Assembly: GCA_905202215.1 (NCBI GenBank)
Contig: CAJKRG010000040.1
Span: 1-28,724 of the forward strand
DNA: 28,724 nucleotides
Direction of reading: 5' to 3'
From: an uncultured Porphyromonadaceae bacterium
GTDB lineage: Bacteria > Bacteroidota > Bacteroidia > Bacteroidales > Muribaculaceae
The notes below the pieces were generated by a model, which was not told the origin of the DNA, did not search any database, and saw only the letters and a program-made list of their open reading frames with translations. Positions 8,136-16,301 of this stretch are shown piece by piece. Position 1 is the first letter of the stretch; the number at the start of each line of letters is the position of its first letter. The translations under genes and the position numbers were made by a program.

Positions 8136-10640
8136 TTATTTGATTACTATTTTTTTAGATTTGTCGCCTGCACGGACAATATATATGCCCCTGGCGAGCG
8201 ACTCGGTCTCTACGGTGTCTCGGCCACTTGCGACTTTTACGCCCTGCAGGTTGAATAATTCGATATCGTATCCTATGGCGCCAATCGTGACTCCGTCGAA
8301 ACTTATGCCGTCGGTATCTGTAGCCACATCTTCAACACCGGAAGTCGCAAGACGGAAATATGAGTAATACGGTCCTATCTGTACGAAATTCTGTCCGTAA
8401 CCATAACCCATCATCATGTAGTAGGTCTTGCCCGGAACAGCTCCGGGAAACGACAGTCTGGTCTCAAACAGACATTTTTCGCCCGGAGTGTCGAGTATGC
8501 GGACGTCGCCCGCATATGTCTCAATGGCCATCTGACCATTTTCTCCGGCTGGCGATGTCACGCAGGCATACATCGGATAGGCGAAATAGCCGCTTCGAAG
8601 AATGAGCAACGACTTTACTGCAATGTCGTTTTTGTCGCTTACTATATAGTAAAGCTGGAGATTTCCATCGATGTTTTCGGTTTTGATCTCGGCGTTTGTG
8701 ATCATCGGTCGGTATTCGGTTTCTATTCTTGGCATGCCGGGATTGGCTTTCAGAGTCATGTCTTTGAGAATATCGTCGGAATAGATATTGTAAGTGCCTT
8801 CGTCGAAGAATGACAATTGAACCTGAATATCTTCCGACGGGCTGAAATACTGTGAGAGTGAGTAGAGCGTTGTCAGCCATTCGCGTGTTACGGTTTCTCC
8901 CGGCTGTAATGTAAGCAACACGCTTTCACCAAGCATTACGAGGCTTCCATTATGGAATATGACAGGAGCGAATCCGCTACTTAGCTCCTGTTCGGAATCG
9001 TTGCGTACGCTGATGCGTACTTTTGATGCTGTGCCGTAATAGAAATCTCCGACAATTTCACCGGAAACCACTTCAAGCCGGTCCACATCGTTGTTCTCGA
9101 TGGTGTAATTATTTCCCTTCTTGGTAAGATGGATGTAGTTGAAGTAGCCTTTGTTGACTTTCACGGGTAGCCACACGTCGGGAGTATCCTCATGCGCGTT
9201 GCATATTGTCACTTTGTATTTTCCGTCGGGAATAGCGGCGGCCGCGAGGTCGATGCCGGGTCTGAACATTCTCGGCCCTGTGGCATAGCCCGGTTGGATC
9301 ATGAATTTTATGTCGCTGACAGGGATTGAGAAGTCTGTTGCGGAGGGGTCGCTTTCGTTGTGGAATGTCGCTCCCATAAACAGATATAAAGTCTCTGGTG
9401 TATAGTTGACCCACATTGGTTCGTTAGACGCGAAAAGATCGAAGAAGATGGAGTCGTTTTTTGTGTATGCAGCCAGAGAACCGGTCTGAGTAAGGACCGG
9501 AGTTTCCGGAACAGATATATCGCCTGTCGGGGGGCGTATGCCCAGCACGGCATCCTGTGTGAAGTTGTAGCCGCCTCCGGAGCCGCCTCCGATACCGAGC
9601 GAGTAGGGATTGAGGGCATCGAGCGAAAAATAACCGTTCGACATGCCTGTCCAGCCCCAGTTGAAGTGGAAATAACCGTTTCCGTCATATCCGTCGCATA
9701 TGAAGGAGTGTCCCCCTCCGAGTAAAGAGCTCCCTCCGTATAATATCGGTCCTATATTTCTGAGGTTATCGTATATAAGGCTCTCCCATTCGGTTGAGTT
9801 GTAATATTGACGGAGAGTATAGCGCATATTCGGATCGTAGTCGAAATAGCGGATCAGGCCATTGGCTATATTCATGGCCAGAGCTCCGGACGAGTCGAGT
9901 CCGTAGTCCATCTTTACGGCATAGCCGCAGGCTTTCATGAGATATGCCACGGCATCGGCTTCAGTCTGGGTATATTCGCCTTCGTTATATACAGGAAGCA
10001 TATGGTTCCAGTCGAAAGCCCGCAATGCGAAGTTGAGCGATAGGCGTTTCTCGATTGTTGTCGCGTTGTAGCTGATCTGTCCTTTGCCTCGTTCCGGATA
10101 GTTCCAGTATTTCATGACTTGGGCCATGGCCGTGGCGACGCAACCGGTATATGTGCGGTCCGCGCCGCTTGCCGGACACATGTTGTTGTAAGGGGCAGCC
10201 TGATCCCAGTCGGTCTTTATCATAGGCGCGATTGCTTCTCTTGCGCTCTGAGTTTTTCTTGGGGGCAGGGTGGTAAGACTGTTTTCCTTGTTATATTCTA
10301 TCTGACGCGCATATTCGCTGAGCCACCATTCGAGCTGAGGGGGAAGTTCTCCATCGAGCGAGCCGGTATCGGAATATCCCAGAAGAGGATCGGCGCTGTC
10401 ATCGGCGCTTACGATGATAAATCCTTTGTCGCCGGTGTCGAAGAGATAGACGGCCGGATCGCCGTCAATGCAATGTCGGGTGTTCACAAGCCGTGGTGTC
10501 GCGTCGATACGTGCGCGAGAATGCATTGGGCCTCCGGGTATGGCGAGGCGTTCAAGAGCTTCGTCGGGTGTCAGAGGAGCCGCGAAAATAGTTGTCGATG
10601 CCATGGTGATGGCCATGGCTGTCATGACGAGTCTGTTCAT
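8136..10640 (-). CDS. C10 family cysteine protease (streptopain-like), T9SS-type tail
   Basis: This is an 834-residue exported cysteine endopeptidase of MEROPS family C10 (streptopain, interpain, PrtT). A signal peptide covers about residues 1-20, followed by an inhibitory propeptide region to about 130. The catalytic domain shows the nucleophile Cys167 in YTGCVATAMAQVMKYW, His311 in GGGHSFICDGYDG and the NWGW segment with Asn327 and Trp328, matching SpeB's Cys, His, Asn and Trp. A glycine-rich stretch (about 349-357) ends the protease core. A long beta-rich region follows, and a T9SS-like domain (LFNLQGVKV, then ARGIYIVRAG) ends the protein. It should be secreted as a zymogen and anchored or released by T9SS. 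It lies 12 bases behind the preceding gene, with a good ribosome site, so the two are coupled. Confidence 0.92.
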   Translation of the reverse strand: MNRLVMTAMAITMASTTIFAAPLTPDEALERLAIPGGPMHSRARIDATPRLVNTRHCIDGDPAVYLFDTGDKGFIIVSADDSADPLLGYSDTGSLDGELPPQLEWWLSEYARQIEYNKENSLTTLPPRKTQSAREAIAPMIKTDWDQAAPYNNMCPASGADRTYTGCVATAMAQVMKYWNYPERGKGQISYNATTIEKRLSLNFALRAFDWNHMLPVYNEGEYTQTEADAVAYLMKACGYAVKMDYGLDSSGALAMNIANGLIRYFDYDPNMRYTLRQYYNSTEWESLIYDNLRNIGPILYGGSSLLGGGHSFICDGYDGNGYFHFNWGWTGMSNGYFSLDALNPYSLGIGGGSGGGYNFTQDAVLGIRPPTGDISVPETPVLTQTGSLAAYTKNDSIFFDLFASNEPMWVNYTPETLYLFMGATFHNESDPSATDFSIPVSDIKFMIQPGYATGPRMFRPGIDLAAAAIPDGKYKVTICNAHEDTPDVWLPVKVNKGYFNYIHLTKKGNNYTIENNDVDRLEVVSGEIVGDFYYGTASKVRISVRNDSEQELSSGFAPVIFHNGSLVMLGESVLLTLQPGETVTREWLTTLYSLSQYFSPSEDIQVQLSFFDEGTYNIYSDDILKDMTLKANPGMPRIETEYRPMITNAEIKTENIDGNLQLYYIVSDKNDIAVKSLLILRSGYFAYPMYACVTSPAGENGQMAIETYAGDVRILDTPGEKCLFETRLSFPGAVPGKTYYMMMGYGYGQNFVQIGPYYSYFRLATSGVEDVATDTDGISFDGVTIGAIGYDIELFNLQGVKVASGRDTVETESLARGIYIVRAGDKSKKIVIK

Positions 10641-10648
10641 AGGTGCGA

Positions 10649-10654
10649 CTCCTT
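10649..10654 (-). promoter_or_regulatory. Shine-Dalgarno site of the C10 protease gene
   Basis: On the minus strand AAGGAG lies eight bases before the ATG at 10640 and overlaps the stop codon of the preceding gene (TAAGGAG). Strong sites of this kind are rare in Bacteroidota and in this window. It supports the chosen start and translational coupling. Confidence 0.6.
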
Positions 10655-12824
10655 ATCTGATTATTTTTTTTGCGTTATTGCCGGCTTTGATTATATAGGT
10701 CCCGGCAGGGAATATGCTTATATCGAGCTTGTCGGGTGCCGACGCAATGAGGATGCCCTGGATTGAATATAGTTCTATGGTAAAACCTTCTGTTATGGCT
10801 GTAGTGCCGTCGAAGGTGATTGTGGCATTCTCTTGTGTGCCTGAAATTGTCGGGACTATGCCGCTCTGGTTTCCGTCGAAAGGAAGAGTATAGTAATCTA
10901 TAGTAAATCCGGATGTGCCTGTATTATATATTACCGCGAGCATTGGCAAACCTGCCATGGAGTAGGGGAGCACGGTATTTATGTATCCTTTTTCGCCGGG
11001 AGTAAGATAGAGGAGATCGCGGCCGTCGGGGTATTCTTCAGATCGGGCCTGGCCTACAAGGAGTTCCTCTGATGTACCCCCGCCTTCGTTCCCGCGTTTG
11101 ATGAGCATTAGATATTCCTGATTGCTGTCGGAATGAAATGTGGTCGGATCGAGTGTGTTGCTTTCGATGAAGCACTGGGCATATTGGACGCCCTTGCCAA
11201 TATTTACTTCGTCGATATGGTCGGGGGTACCATCGGCATTGATCCATGCGACTCGCATGAATGCCAGATCGTCTTCTTCGGATGGATATTTCATTTCAAT
11301 GGCATATCTGTAGCTGTCTCCGTAGGCCACTCGGTCCATGTTTGACAAAAGTGGATCGGGATCGGAACCATCGACTTTCAGATACTGGCTTATCGAGGCG
11401 ACTGTGCGGCATGATATAAGATCGACAAAATTGAAGACGTATTCGTTATTCCGGATTGTGATGAACATGTTCTGAGGTTCTGAACCTTTTAGATTTGCCA
11501 GAGCAAGAGTGCTTTCGGATTGTTCGAATACAGTAGACTTAAGAGTTCCGTCGTGTAGATATATATAGTATGATCTTTCGAGAATTTCGTCGCTGCCTAC
11601 AATTTTGTTTCCCTTAGTGATATAGAAAGCTGCCTTTCCTGAATTGTCGAAGTCGTGGAAATTTACGTCGTCCTTGTATCTGAGGTCGCCTACGGAGTAG
11701 AATGAACCGATAACATCTTCGTCAGAATCTTTTGTAAACGGTATTTCGGTTTCCTGGATCTTGACGGGTGCGGGGTCGAGTTCGAAAAGTTCGATTACGA
11801 GTGAATTGGAAACTCGCTGTACCATATCTTCATTGTTGGAGTGATATGGCTCGAAAAGCGTTTCTTTATAATGAGAGAAAACAATGTATGGTTTGTCATT
11901 GTCTGACAGGGTCAGCATGAATGGAGAGTTCTCCTGATCTCCGGGTAGATTAAGGTGACAGATGTCGTAGGTAAGTACTTCATTGAGCTTACCGTTGTTA
12001 TCTGCTTTGCCATATACCTGGAGGCGAACTTTTGAATCAAGTTTGTATTGCCATATGTCGCCGTCTTCTGGAAAATCCACCGGAAAATATTCGGACATGG
12101 TAGACATATATATATTACCGGGATTGTCTGTGGTGGAGGCATCGAGTACGTTGCATACCAGTTCCGGTATTGTTGCTATGACTTTGTCTGTGCCGTCGCT
12201 TTCCTTTTCGCCTCCTATCTGGTAGGCAAGTGAACGATAGCGGTTTATACCCGGGACGGAAGTGTTGACAGCCAGTCCTATGACAATCTCGCATTTGTCA
12301 TCATCGTTAAAGAAATATCTGGTGGCCGATGGAAGCAGATTGCATCCTGCTACACGGACTTCATCGTCAGCATATTCCATATTGTCGTGAATGGTGCCGA
12401 CAAGGTTGAGCTTGCTGTCGTAGATGGTTACGGTATACGATTTTAAGATGTATTCTGTAAAATATTCGTGTTGTATGGCCTCGTTTTCAAGATTCATGGT
12501 ATAGAACCATAGTTCTCCGTCGGGTCCGTCGAGATCGCTGAATGTATTGGCCGGTCCGAATGTAGTTGACGGTTTCAGGTCTTCTGCCGGCACAGCGGCT
12601 CCGCCGAGCAACGGTACCACTGGTGCGGTGTTTTTGTTTATGAGGGCGTTGATCCGGTCTATGGCGACCAAACGTTCGCGTGTGCTTTCTGGCTTATTCC
12701 TTATGGTTTTATGAACATAGTCCGCGAGGTCGAAACCGGGGGTCCGGGCCTCTGCAGGTTGATTGCCGACAGATATAATTACTGCAACGGCAGCTAAATT
12801 TAATAGTCGTGTAAAAATTCTCAT
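10653..12824 (-). CDS. secreted protein of unknown function with T9SS-like tail
   Basis: This 723-residue exported protein is not assigned to a family. The N-terminus MRIFTRLLNLAAVAVIISVG ending PAEA is a signal peptide. The middle is rich in alternating aromatic and beta-branched residues, with recurring strand-turn-strand blocks such as ELWFYTMNL, KPYIVFSHY, KAAFYITKG and EYLMLIKRG. A beta-propeller is plausible but unproven. Residues from about 660 on (FTIELYSIQGILI, then FPAGTYIIKAG) form a T9SS-like sorting domain similar to those of the next two genes. It is the promoter-proximal gene of the operon and sits 12 bases from the C10 protease gene. A substrate-binding or protease-partner role is inference from context only. 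Confidence 0.75.
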   Translation of the reverse strand: MRIFTRLLNLAAVAVIISVGNQPAEARTPGFDLADYVHKTIRNKPESTRERLVAIDRINALINKNTAPVVPLLGGAAVPAEDLKPSTTFGPANTFSDLDGPDGELWFYTMNLENEAIQHEYFTEYILKSYTVTIYDSKLNLVGTIHDNMEYADDEVRVAGCNLLPSATRYFFNDDDKCEIVIGLAVNTSVPGINRYRSLAYQIGGEKESDGTDKVIATIPELVCNVLDASTTDNPGNIYMSTMSEYFPVDFPEDGDIWQYKLDSKVRLQVYGKADNNGKLNEVLTYDICHLNLPGDQENSPFMLTLSDNDKPYIVFSHYKETLFEPYHSNNEDMVQRVSNSLVIELFELDPAPVKIQETEIPFTKDSDEDVIGSFYSVGDLRYKDDVNFHDFDNSGKAAFYITKGNKIVGSDEILERSYYIYLHDGTLKSTVFEQSESTLALANLKGSEPQNMFITIRNNEYVFNFVDLISCRTVASISQYLKVDGSDPDPLLSNMDRVAYGDSYRYAIEMKYPSEEDDLAFMRVAWINADGTPDHIDEVNIGKGVQYAQCFIESNTLDPTTFHSDSNQEYLMLIKRGNEGGGTSEELLVGQARSEEYPDGRDLLYLTPGEKGYINTVLPYSMAGLPMLAVIYNTGTSGFTIDYYTLPFDGNQSGIVPTISGTQENATITFDGTTAITEGFTIELYSIQGILIASAPDKLDISIFPAGTYIIKAGNNAKKIIR

Positions 12825-12927
12825 ATGGAAATGACTGGTATTAATTTATGATAATCGTGCTCTTCTTGGAAATCGAGCAAATGTGATTTACAAATCCGGA
12901 GCAGAAAGTTGTATTTCTTTTGTCCTG

Positions 12928-12958
12928 CGAAATTACTGTAAAAAACCTTAACTGCAAA
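12928..12958 (-). promoter_or_regulatory. promoter of the exported protease operon
   Basis: On the minus strand TTTG (12955-12958) is followed after 19 bases by TAATTTCG (12928-12935), one base from the TAnnTTTG consensus. It would give a leader of about 100 bases before the ATG at 12824, and that leader contains the palindrome at 12885-12896. Confidence 0.5.
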
Positions 12959-13135
12959 AAGAATATTCGACTTTTTCTGTTGTGGGTGCGATCGCGATAT
13001 TTTTTTTGTGTTTTGAAAAATTATATAAATTATGTAAATTCGCTGTCAGATGTATCTCCAGGCCATTTCCTGTACCTCTTTGGGAGGGAATGGAATTCCA
13101 GGATATATAAATATGTTTTTAAACATGTTTTTTTA

Positions 13136-13167
13136 TTTGGAGAGTAGAAAAATGGGTGTTAATTTTA
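13136..13167 (+). promoter_or_regulatory. candidate ara operon promoter
   Basis: TTTG at 13136-13139 is followed after 20 bases by TAATTTTA at 13160-13167, which differs from TAnnTTTG only in the last base. The operator-like palindrome at 13153-13173 covers the -7 box, as expected for a repressed promoter. The leader to galM would be about 50 bases. Confidence 0.45.
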
Positions 13168-13173
13168 CACCCA
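13153..13173. promoter_or_regulatory. operator-like 21-bp palindrome, candidate AraR site
   Basis: TGGGTGTTAA and TTTACACCCA flank a central T; nine of the ten base pairs are symmetrical. It overlaps the predicted -7 box of the ara operon. The operon encodes AraR, so it is the natural candidate operator, but I cannot compare it with a known AraR motif here. Confidence 0.5.
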
Positions 13174-13222
13174 AAATTAAAACTAACTTCTGAAACCATT
13201 TATTTTCCAATCATTCAAGACC

Positions 13223-14377
13223 ATGAAACTTCTTCCGGTTGCCATTGTATCGGCACTTGTGCTTGCTTCATGCGGCACTAAAACGGAGGTTCCCGCTTTG
13301 ACAAAGTCGGGTCTCGATCCTCAGAAATTCGCAAATGAATATCGCGGCGATTCCGTTGCTCTCTACACCCTCGTCAATGCCAATGGCATGGAGGCATGTA
13401 TCACGAACTTCGGCGGCCGTCTGGTGTCTCTCAGTGTGCCCGATGCCAATGGCGATTTCCGCGATGTCGTTCTCGGTTTCGACAGTATAGATGCCTATTT
13501 CCCTGAAAATAATGTTACCGACTTCGGTGCGTCTATCGGCCGCTATGCCAATCGTATAAATCAGGGCCGTTTTGAACTTGACGACAGCGTGTATCAGCTC
13601 CCGCGCAATAATTTCGGCCATTGCCTGCATGGCGGTACGAATATGGGTACATATGGCTGGCAGTTCCGCGTATATAGTGCCGAGCAGCCCAATGACAGTA
13701 CTCTTGCTTTGACAATTGTATCTCCCGACGGTGACAATGGATTCCCGGGCGAAGTTACCGCGACTGTAACATATACCCTTACTTCGGACAATGCCCTTGC
13801 GATCGCATATTCGGCGATAACCAAGGCTCCGACTATCATCAACATGACCAACCATTCGTATTTCAATCTGTCGGGCAATCTTGAAAACAATGTGCTTGCC
13901 GATTCGCTGTGGATCGATGCCGAAGGCTTTACTCCTGTCGACAGCACGTATATGACTCTCGGTACCATCGAGGCTGTTGAAGGTACTCCTATGGACTTTA
14001 CTGTCATGAAGGAAATCGGACGTGATATCGCCGCCGAAGACATACAGATTATCAACGGCAATGGCTACGATCACAATTGGGTGCTTCGCAATCCGGGCGA
14101 CATGACTCAGCCTAAACTTCGTCTCATATCGCCAGAATCGGGAATTGCAATGGATGTATATACCGACGAACCGGGCGTACAGGTATATACCGGTAATTTC
14201 CTCGACGGCACTGTGACAGGCAAGAAAGGCATCGTATACCAGCAGCGTACAGCCGTGTGTCTGGAAACACAACATTTCCCCGATACTCCCAATAAGCCCC
14301 AGTGGCCTACCGCTGTTCTCCGTCCCGGCGAAACATATACCAGCCACTGCATCTACCGCTTCTCTACGGTGAAGTAA
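13223..14377 (+). CDS. galM: aldose 1-epimerase (galactose mutarotase), lipoprotein
   Basis: This 384-residue mutarotase interconverts the alpha and beta anomers of aldoses and probably prepares arabinose for uptake. The N-terminus is a lipoprotein signal with lipobox LASC and modified Cys17, so the enzyme is anchored in the envelope rather than cytoplasmic. Family motifs are clear: GRYANRI (106-112), HGG (136-138), NMTNHSYFNLSG with catalytic His211, and ETQHFPDTPN with catalytic base Glu348. It is the first gene of the arabinose operon. The preceding sequence carries the operator-like palindrome. The following gap to the symporter holds a 14-bp hairpin and a direct repeat. Activity on arabinose rather than galactose is inferred from context. 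Confidence 0.93.
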   Translation: MKLLPVAIVSALVLASCGTKTEVPALTKSGLDPQKFANEYRGDSVALYTLVNANGMEACITNFGGRLVSLSVPDANGDFRDVVLGFDSIDAYFPENNVTDFGASIGRYANRINQGRFELDDSVYQLPRNNFGHCLHGGTNMGTYGWQFRVYSAEQPNDSTLALTIVSPDGDNGFPGEVTATVTYTLTSDNALAIAYSAITKAPTIINMTNHSYFNLSGNLENNVLADSLWIDAEGFTPVDSTYMTLGTIEAVEGTPMDFTVMKEIGRDIAAEDIQIINGNGYDHNWVLRNPGDMTQPKLRLISPESGIAMDVYTDEPGVQVYTGNFLDGTVTGKKGIVYQQRTAVCLETQHFPDTPNKPQWPTAVLRPGETYTSHCIYRFSTVK

Positions 14378-14395
14378 GGAGTAATGAGTTGAAAA

Positions 14396-14435
14396 AGTTA
14401 AGATAATAGTTATTCTGTTGGCTATTATCTTAACT
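14396..14435 (+). repeat. perfect 14-bp inverted repeat after galM
   Basis: AGTTAAGATAATAG (14396-14409) and CTATTATCTTAACT (14422-14435) are exact reverse complements around a 12-base loop. It begins 19 bases after the galM stop. The same arm sequence recurs after the symporter gene. It lacks a T-tract. Confidence 0.8.
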
Positions 14436-14472
14436 CCTTGGACTTACACCCCCTCAACCCGCTATCTTAGTA

Positions 14473-14505
14473 AAAATACCTTAACCAAAATAAAATACCT
14501 TAACC
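14473..14505 (+). repeat. 14-bp direct repeat in the symporter leader
   Basis: AAAATACCTTAACC occurs at 14473-14486 and again at 14492-14505, a period of 19 bases, ending two bases before the symporter ATG at 14508. The period is close to two helical turns, so paired protein binding is possible, as is slippage. Confidence 0.65.
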
Positions 14506-14507
14506 TT

Positions 14508-16190
14508 ATGCAGTTACTTGACTGGATTGTCATAGCCTTGTTCTTTGTTGCCCTGATCGGCATCATCGTGTGGGTTGTGCGCCAAAAGCAGAACAATGCC
14601 GCCGACTACTTCCTTGGCGGTAAGGACGCCACGTGGATTGCCATCGGTGCGTCTATTTTCGCTTCGAACATCGGTTCGGAGCACCTCATCGGTCTTGCCG
14701 GCTCGGGCGCTTCGTCAGGCATGGCGATGGCCCACTGGGAAATCCAGGGCTGGATGATTCTTATCCTTGGCTGGGTTTTCGTGCCCTTCTACTCCCGATC
14801 CATGGTATATACCATGCCTGAATTCCTTGAAAAGCGATTTAATCCTCAGTCGCGAACAATTCTCGCCACCATTTCGCTTATCAGCTATGTGCTTACTAAA
14901 GTTGCCGTGACAGTATATGCCGGTGGTCTTGTATTCCAGCAGGTGTTCGGAATCGATGAACTCTGGGGAATCGATTTCTTCTGGATCGCCGCTATCGGTC
15001 TGGTGCTTATCACAGCTCTCTACACTATCTTCGGCGGTATGAAGTCGGTGCTCTATACTTCTGTGCTTCAGACTCCTATTCTTCTGCTTGGATCGCTTAT
15101 CATCCTTGTGCTCGGCCTCAAGGAACTCGGTGGCTGGGATGAGATGATGCGTATCTGCTCGGCAGTGAAGGTCAATGAGTACGGCGATACTATGGTCAAC
15201 CTTATCCGCGATAATCGCGACGCCCAGTATCCATGGCTCGGCGCTCTTATCGGTTCGGCTGTCATCGGTTTCTGGTATTGGTGTACCGACCAGTTTATCG
15301 TGCAGCGCGTTCTTTCCGGCAAAAACGAGAAAGAAGCCCGTCGCGGTACAATCTTCGGTGCTTATCTTAAGCTTCTTCCCGTATTCCTCTTCCTTATCCC
15401 CGGCATGATCGCTTTCGCTCTTCATCAGAACCTCGGCGACTTCCTGCCTATGCTTCCCAACGGTAATCCTAATTCTGACGCTGCCTTCCCCACTCTTGTG
15501 GCCAAGCTTCTTCCCGCAGGTGTCAAGGGTCTTATCGTGTGCGGCATTCTTGCCGCTCTCATGAGCTCGCTCGCATCGCTCTTCAACTCTTCGGCTGCTC
15601 TCTTCACCATCGACTTCTACCAGCGTCTCAAACCAAAGACCGATCCCAAGAAACTTGTTCGTATCGGTCAGGCCGCTACAGTAGTAATCGTGGTGCTCGG
15701 TATCCTCTGGATTCCTGTCATGCGATCGGTCGGCGATGTGCTCTATCTCTATCTCCAGGACGTACAGTCGGTTCTTGCGCCCGGTATCGCTGCCGCTTTC
15801 CTTATCGGTATTCTCTGGAAACGCGCATCTGCTCTTGGCGGTATGTGGGCTCTTCTTTCGGGTCTTATTGTCGGCCTCACACGTCTTGGTGCCAAGATCT
15901 ATTACAGCAATGCCGGAGTCTCGGCTGATCCGAGCCTCTTCCAGAGCATATTCTTCGATTGCAACTGGCTCTTCTTCTGTGGCTGGATGCTGGTATTCTG
16001 CCTCGCGGTGGGTGTCATCGTGTCGCTCTGCACCAAGGCTCCGTCAGATGAGAAAATCCGCGGTCTTGTCTTCGGAACCTCTACTCCCGAACAGCGTGCC
16101 GAAACCCGTGCAAGCTGGAACCACTGGGATGTGATCCATACCGTCATTATCCTCGGTATTACTGTCGCATTCTATATCTATTTCTGGTAA
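14508..16190 (+). CDS. sodium/solute symporter (SSS family), probable arabinose transporter
   Basis: This 560-residue inner-membrane protein of the sodium:solute symporter family (SGLT/PutP type, TC 2.A.21) takes up sugar with sodium ions. I start it at the ATG at 14508 (MQLLDWIVIALFF), which begins directly with the first membrane helix; the longer reading passes through intergenic repeats. Signature segments include AADYFLGGKDATWIAIGASIFASNIGSEHLIGLAG at the N-terminus, the VYTMPEFLEKRF loop, the YTIFGGMKSVLYTSVLQ helix and GFWYWCTDQFIVQRVLSGKN. About 14 helices are apparent. Its place between mutarotase and araR points to L-arabinose as substrate; the family alone does not fix this. Confidence 0.92.
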   Translation: MQLLDWIVIALFFVALIGIIVWVVRQKQNNAADYFLGGKDATWIAIGASIFASNIGSEHLIGLAGSGASSGMAMAHWEIQGWMILILGWVFVPFYSRSMVYTMPEFLEKRFNPQSRTILATISLISYVLTKVAVTVYAGGLVFQQVFGIDELWGIDFFWIAAIGLVLITALYTIFGGMKSVLYTSVLQTPILLLGSLIILVLGLKELGGWDEMMRICSAVKVNEYGDTMVNLIRDNRDAQYPWLGALIGSAVIGFWYWCTDQFIVQRVLSGKNEKEARRGTIFGAYLKLLPVFLFLIPGMIAFALHQNLGDFLPMLPNGNPNSDAAFPTLVAKLLPAGVKGLIVCGILAALMSSLASLFNSSAALFTIDFYQRLKPKTDPKKLVRIGQAATVVIVVLGILWIPVMRSVGDVLYLYLQDVQSVLAPGIAAAFLIGILWKRASALGGMWALLSGLIVGLTRLGAKIYYSNAGVSADPSLFQSIFFDCNWLFFCGWMLVFCLAVGVIVSLCTKAPSDEKIRGLVFGTSTPEQRAETRASWNHWDVIHTVIILGITVAFYIYFW

Positions 16191-16217
16191 TCTAAAGTTT
16201 GAAAATTTTATAAAGAG

Positions 16218-16272
16218 AAAAGTTAAGATAATGGTCGATGTAGTCATTATCAAGACTATTATCTTGACTTTT
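16218..16272 (+). repeat. 17-bp imperfect inverted repeat between symporter and araR, possible attenuator
   Basis: AAAAGTTAAGATAATGG (16218-16234) and CTATTATCTTGACTTTT (16256-16272) pair with two mismatched positions around 21 bases. Outer AAAGTTT (16194-16200) and AAACTTT (16274-16280) extend the symmetry. The arms share the core AGTTAAGATAAT with the element after galM. A run of Ts follows the right arm, so partial termination is possible. Confidence 0.75.
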
Positions 16273-16301
16273 TAAACTTTTTTCGACTCTTTCAACTGAT
16301 A

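Larger units (their letters stand above)
12825..13222. other. divergent control region between the exported-protein and ara operons
   Basis: These 398 bases hold no credible gene; a 75-codon frame at 12920-13147 is AT-rich and has no coding character. They contain outward promoters for both operons and several palindromes: GATTTACAAATC (12885-12896), TGGAATTCCA (13091-13100), ATGTTTTTAAACAT (13113-13126) and the 21-bp operator-like palindrome at 13153-13173. A second weak plus-strand promoter, TTTG at 13012-13015, 19 bases, then TAAATTCG at 13035-13042, is also possible. Confidence 0.6.

Noticed and set aside
13012..13042. Alternative ara promoter, TTTG-N19-TAAATTCG
   Set aside because: It would work only with a mismatched -7 box and a 180-base leader. 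The site at 13136-13167 fits the operator better, though a second start is not excluded.
12920..13147. 75-codon frame in the divergent control region
   Set aside because: AT-rich, no coding character, and it spans the promoters of both operons.
13268..14347. 359-codon minus-strand frame opposite galM
   Set aside because: It shadows a gene with all mutarotase motifs; low-complexity His/Ile-rich translation without recognisable domains.
14418..14507. Upstream extension of the symporter frame by 30 codons
   Set aside because: It runs through the inverted repeat and direct repeats. The ATG at 14508 starts at the first membrane helix, as in the family.
14715..15425. 236-codon minus-strand frame opposite the symporter
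   Set aside because: His/Asp/Glu-rich shadow of a membrane-protein gene; no promoter or domain.
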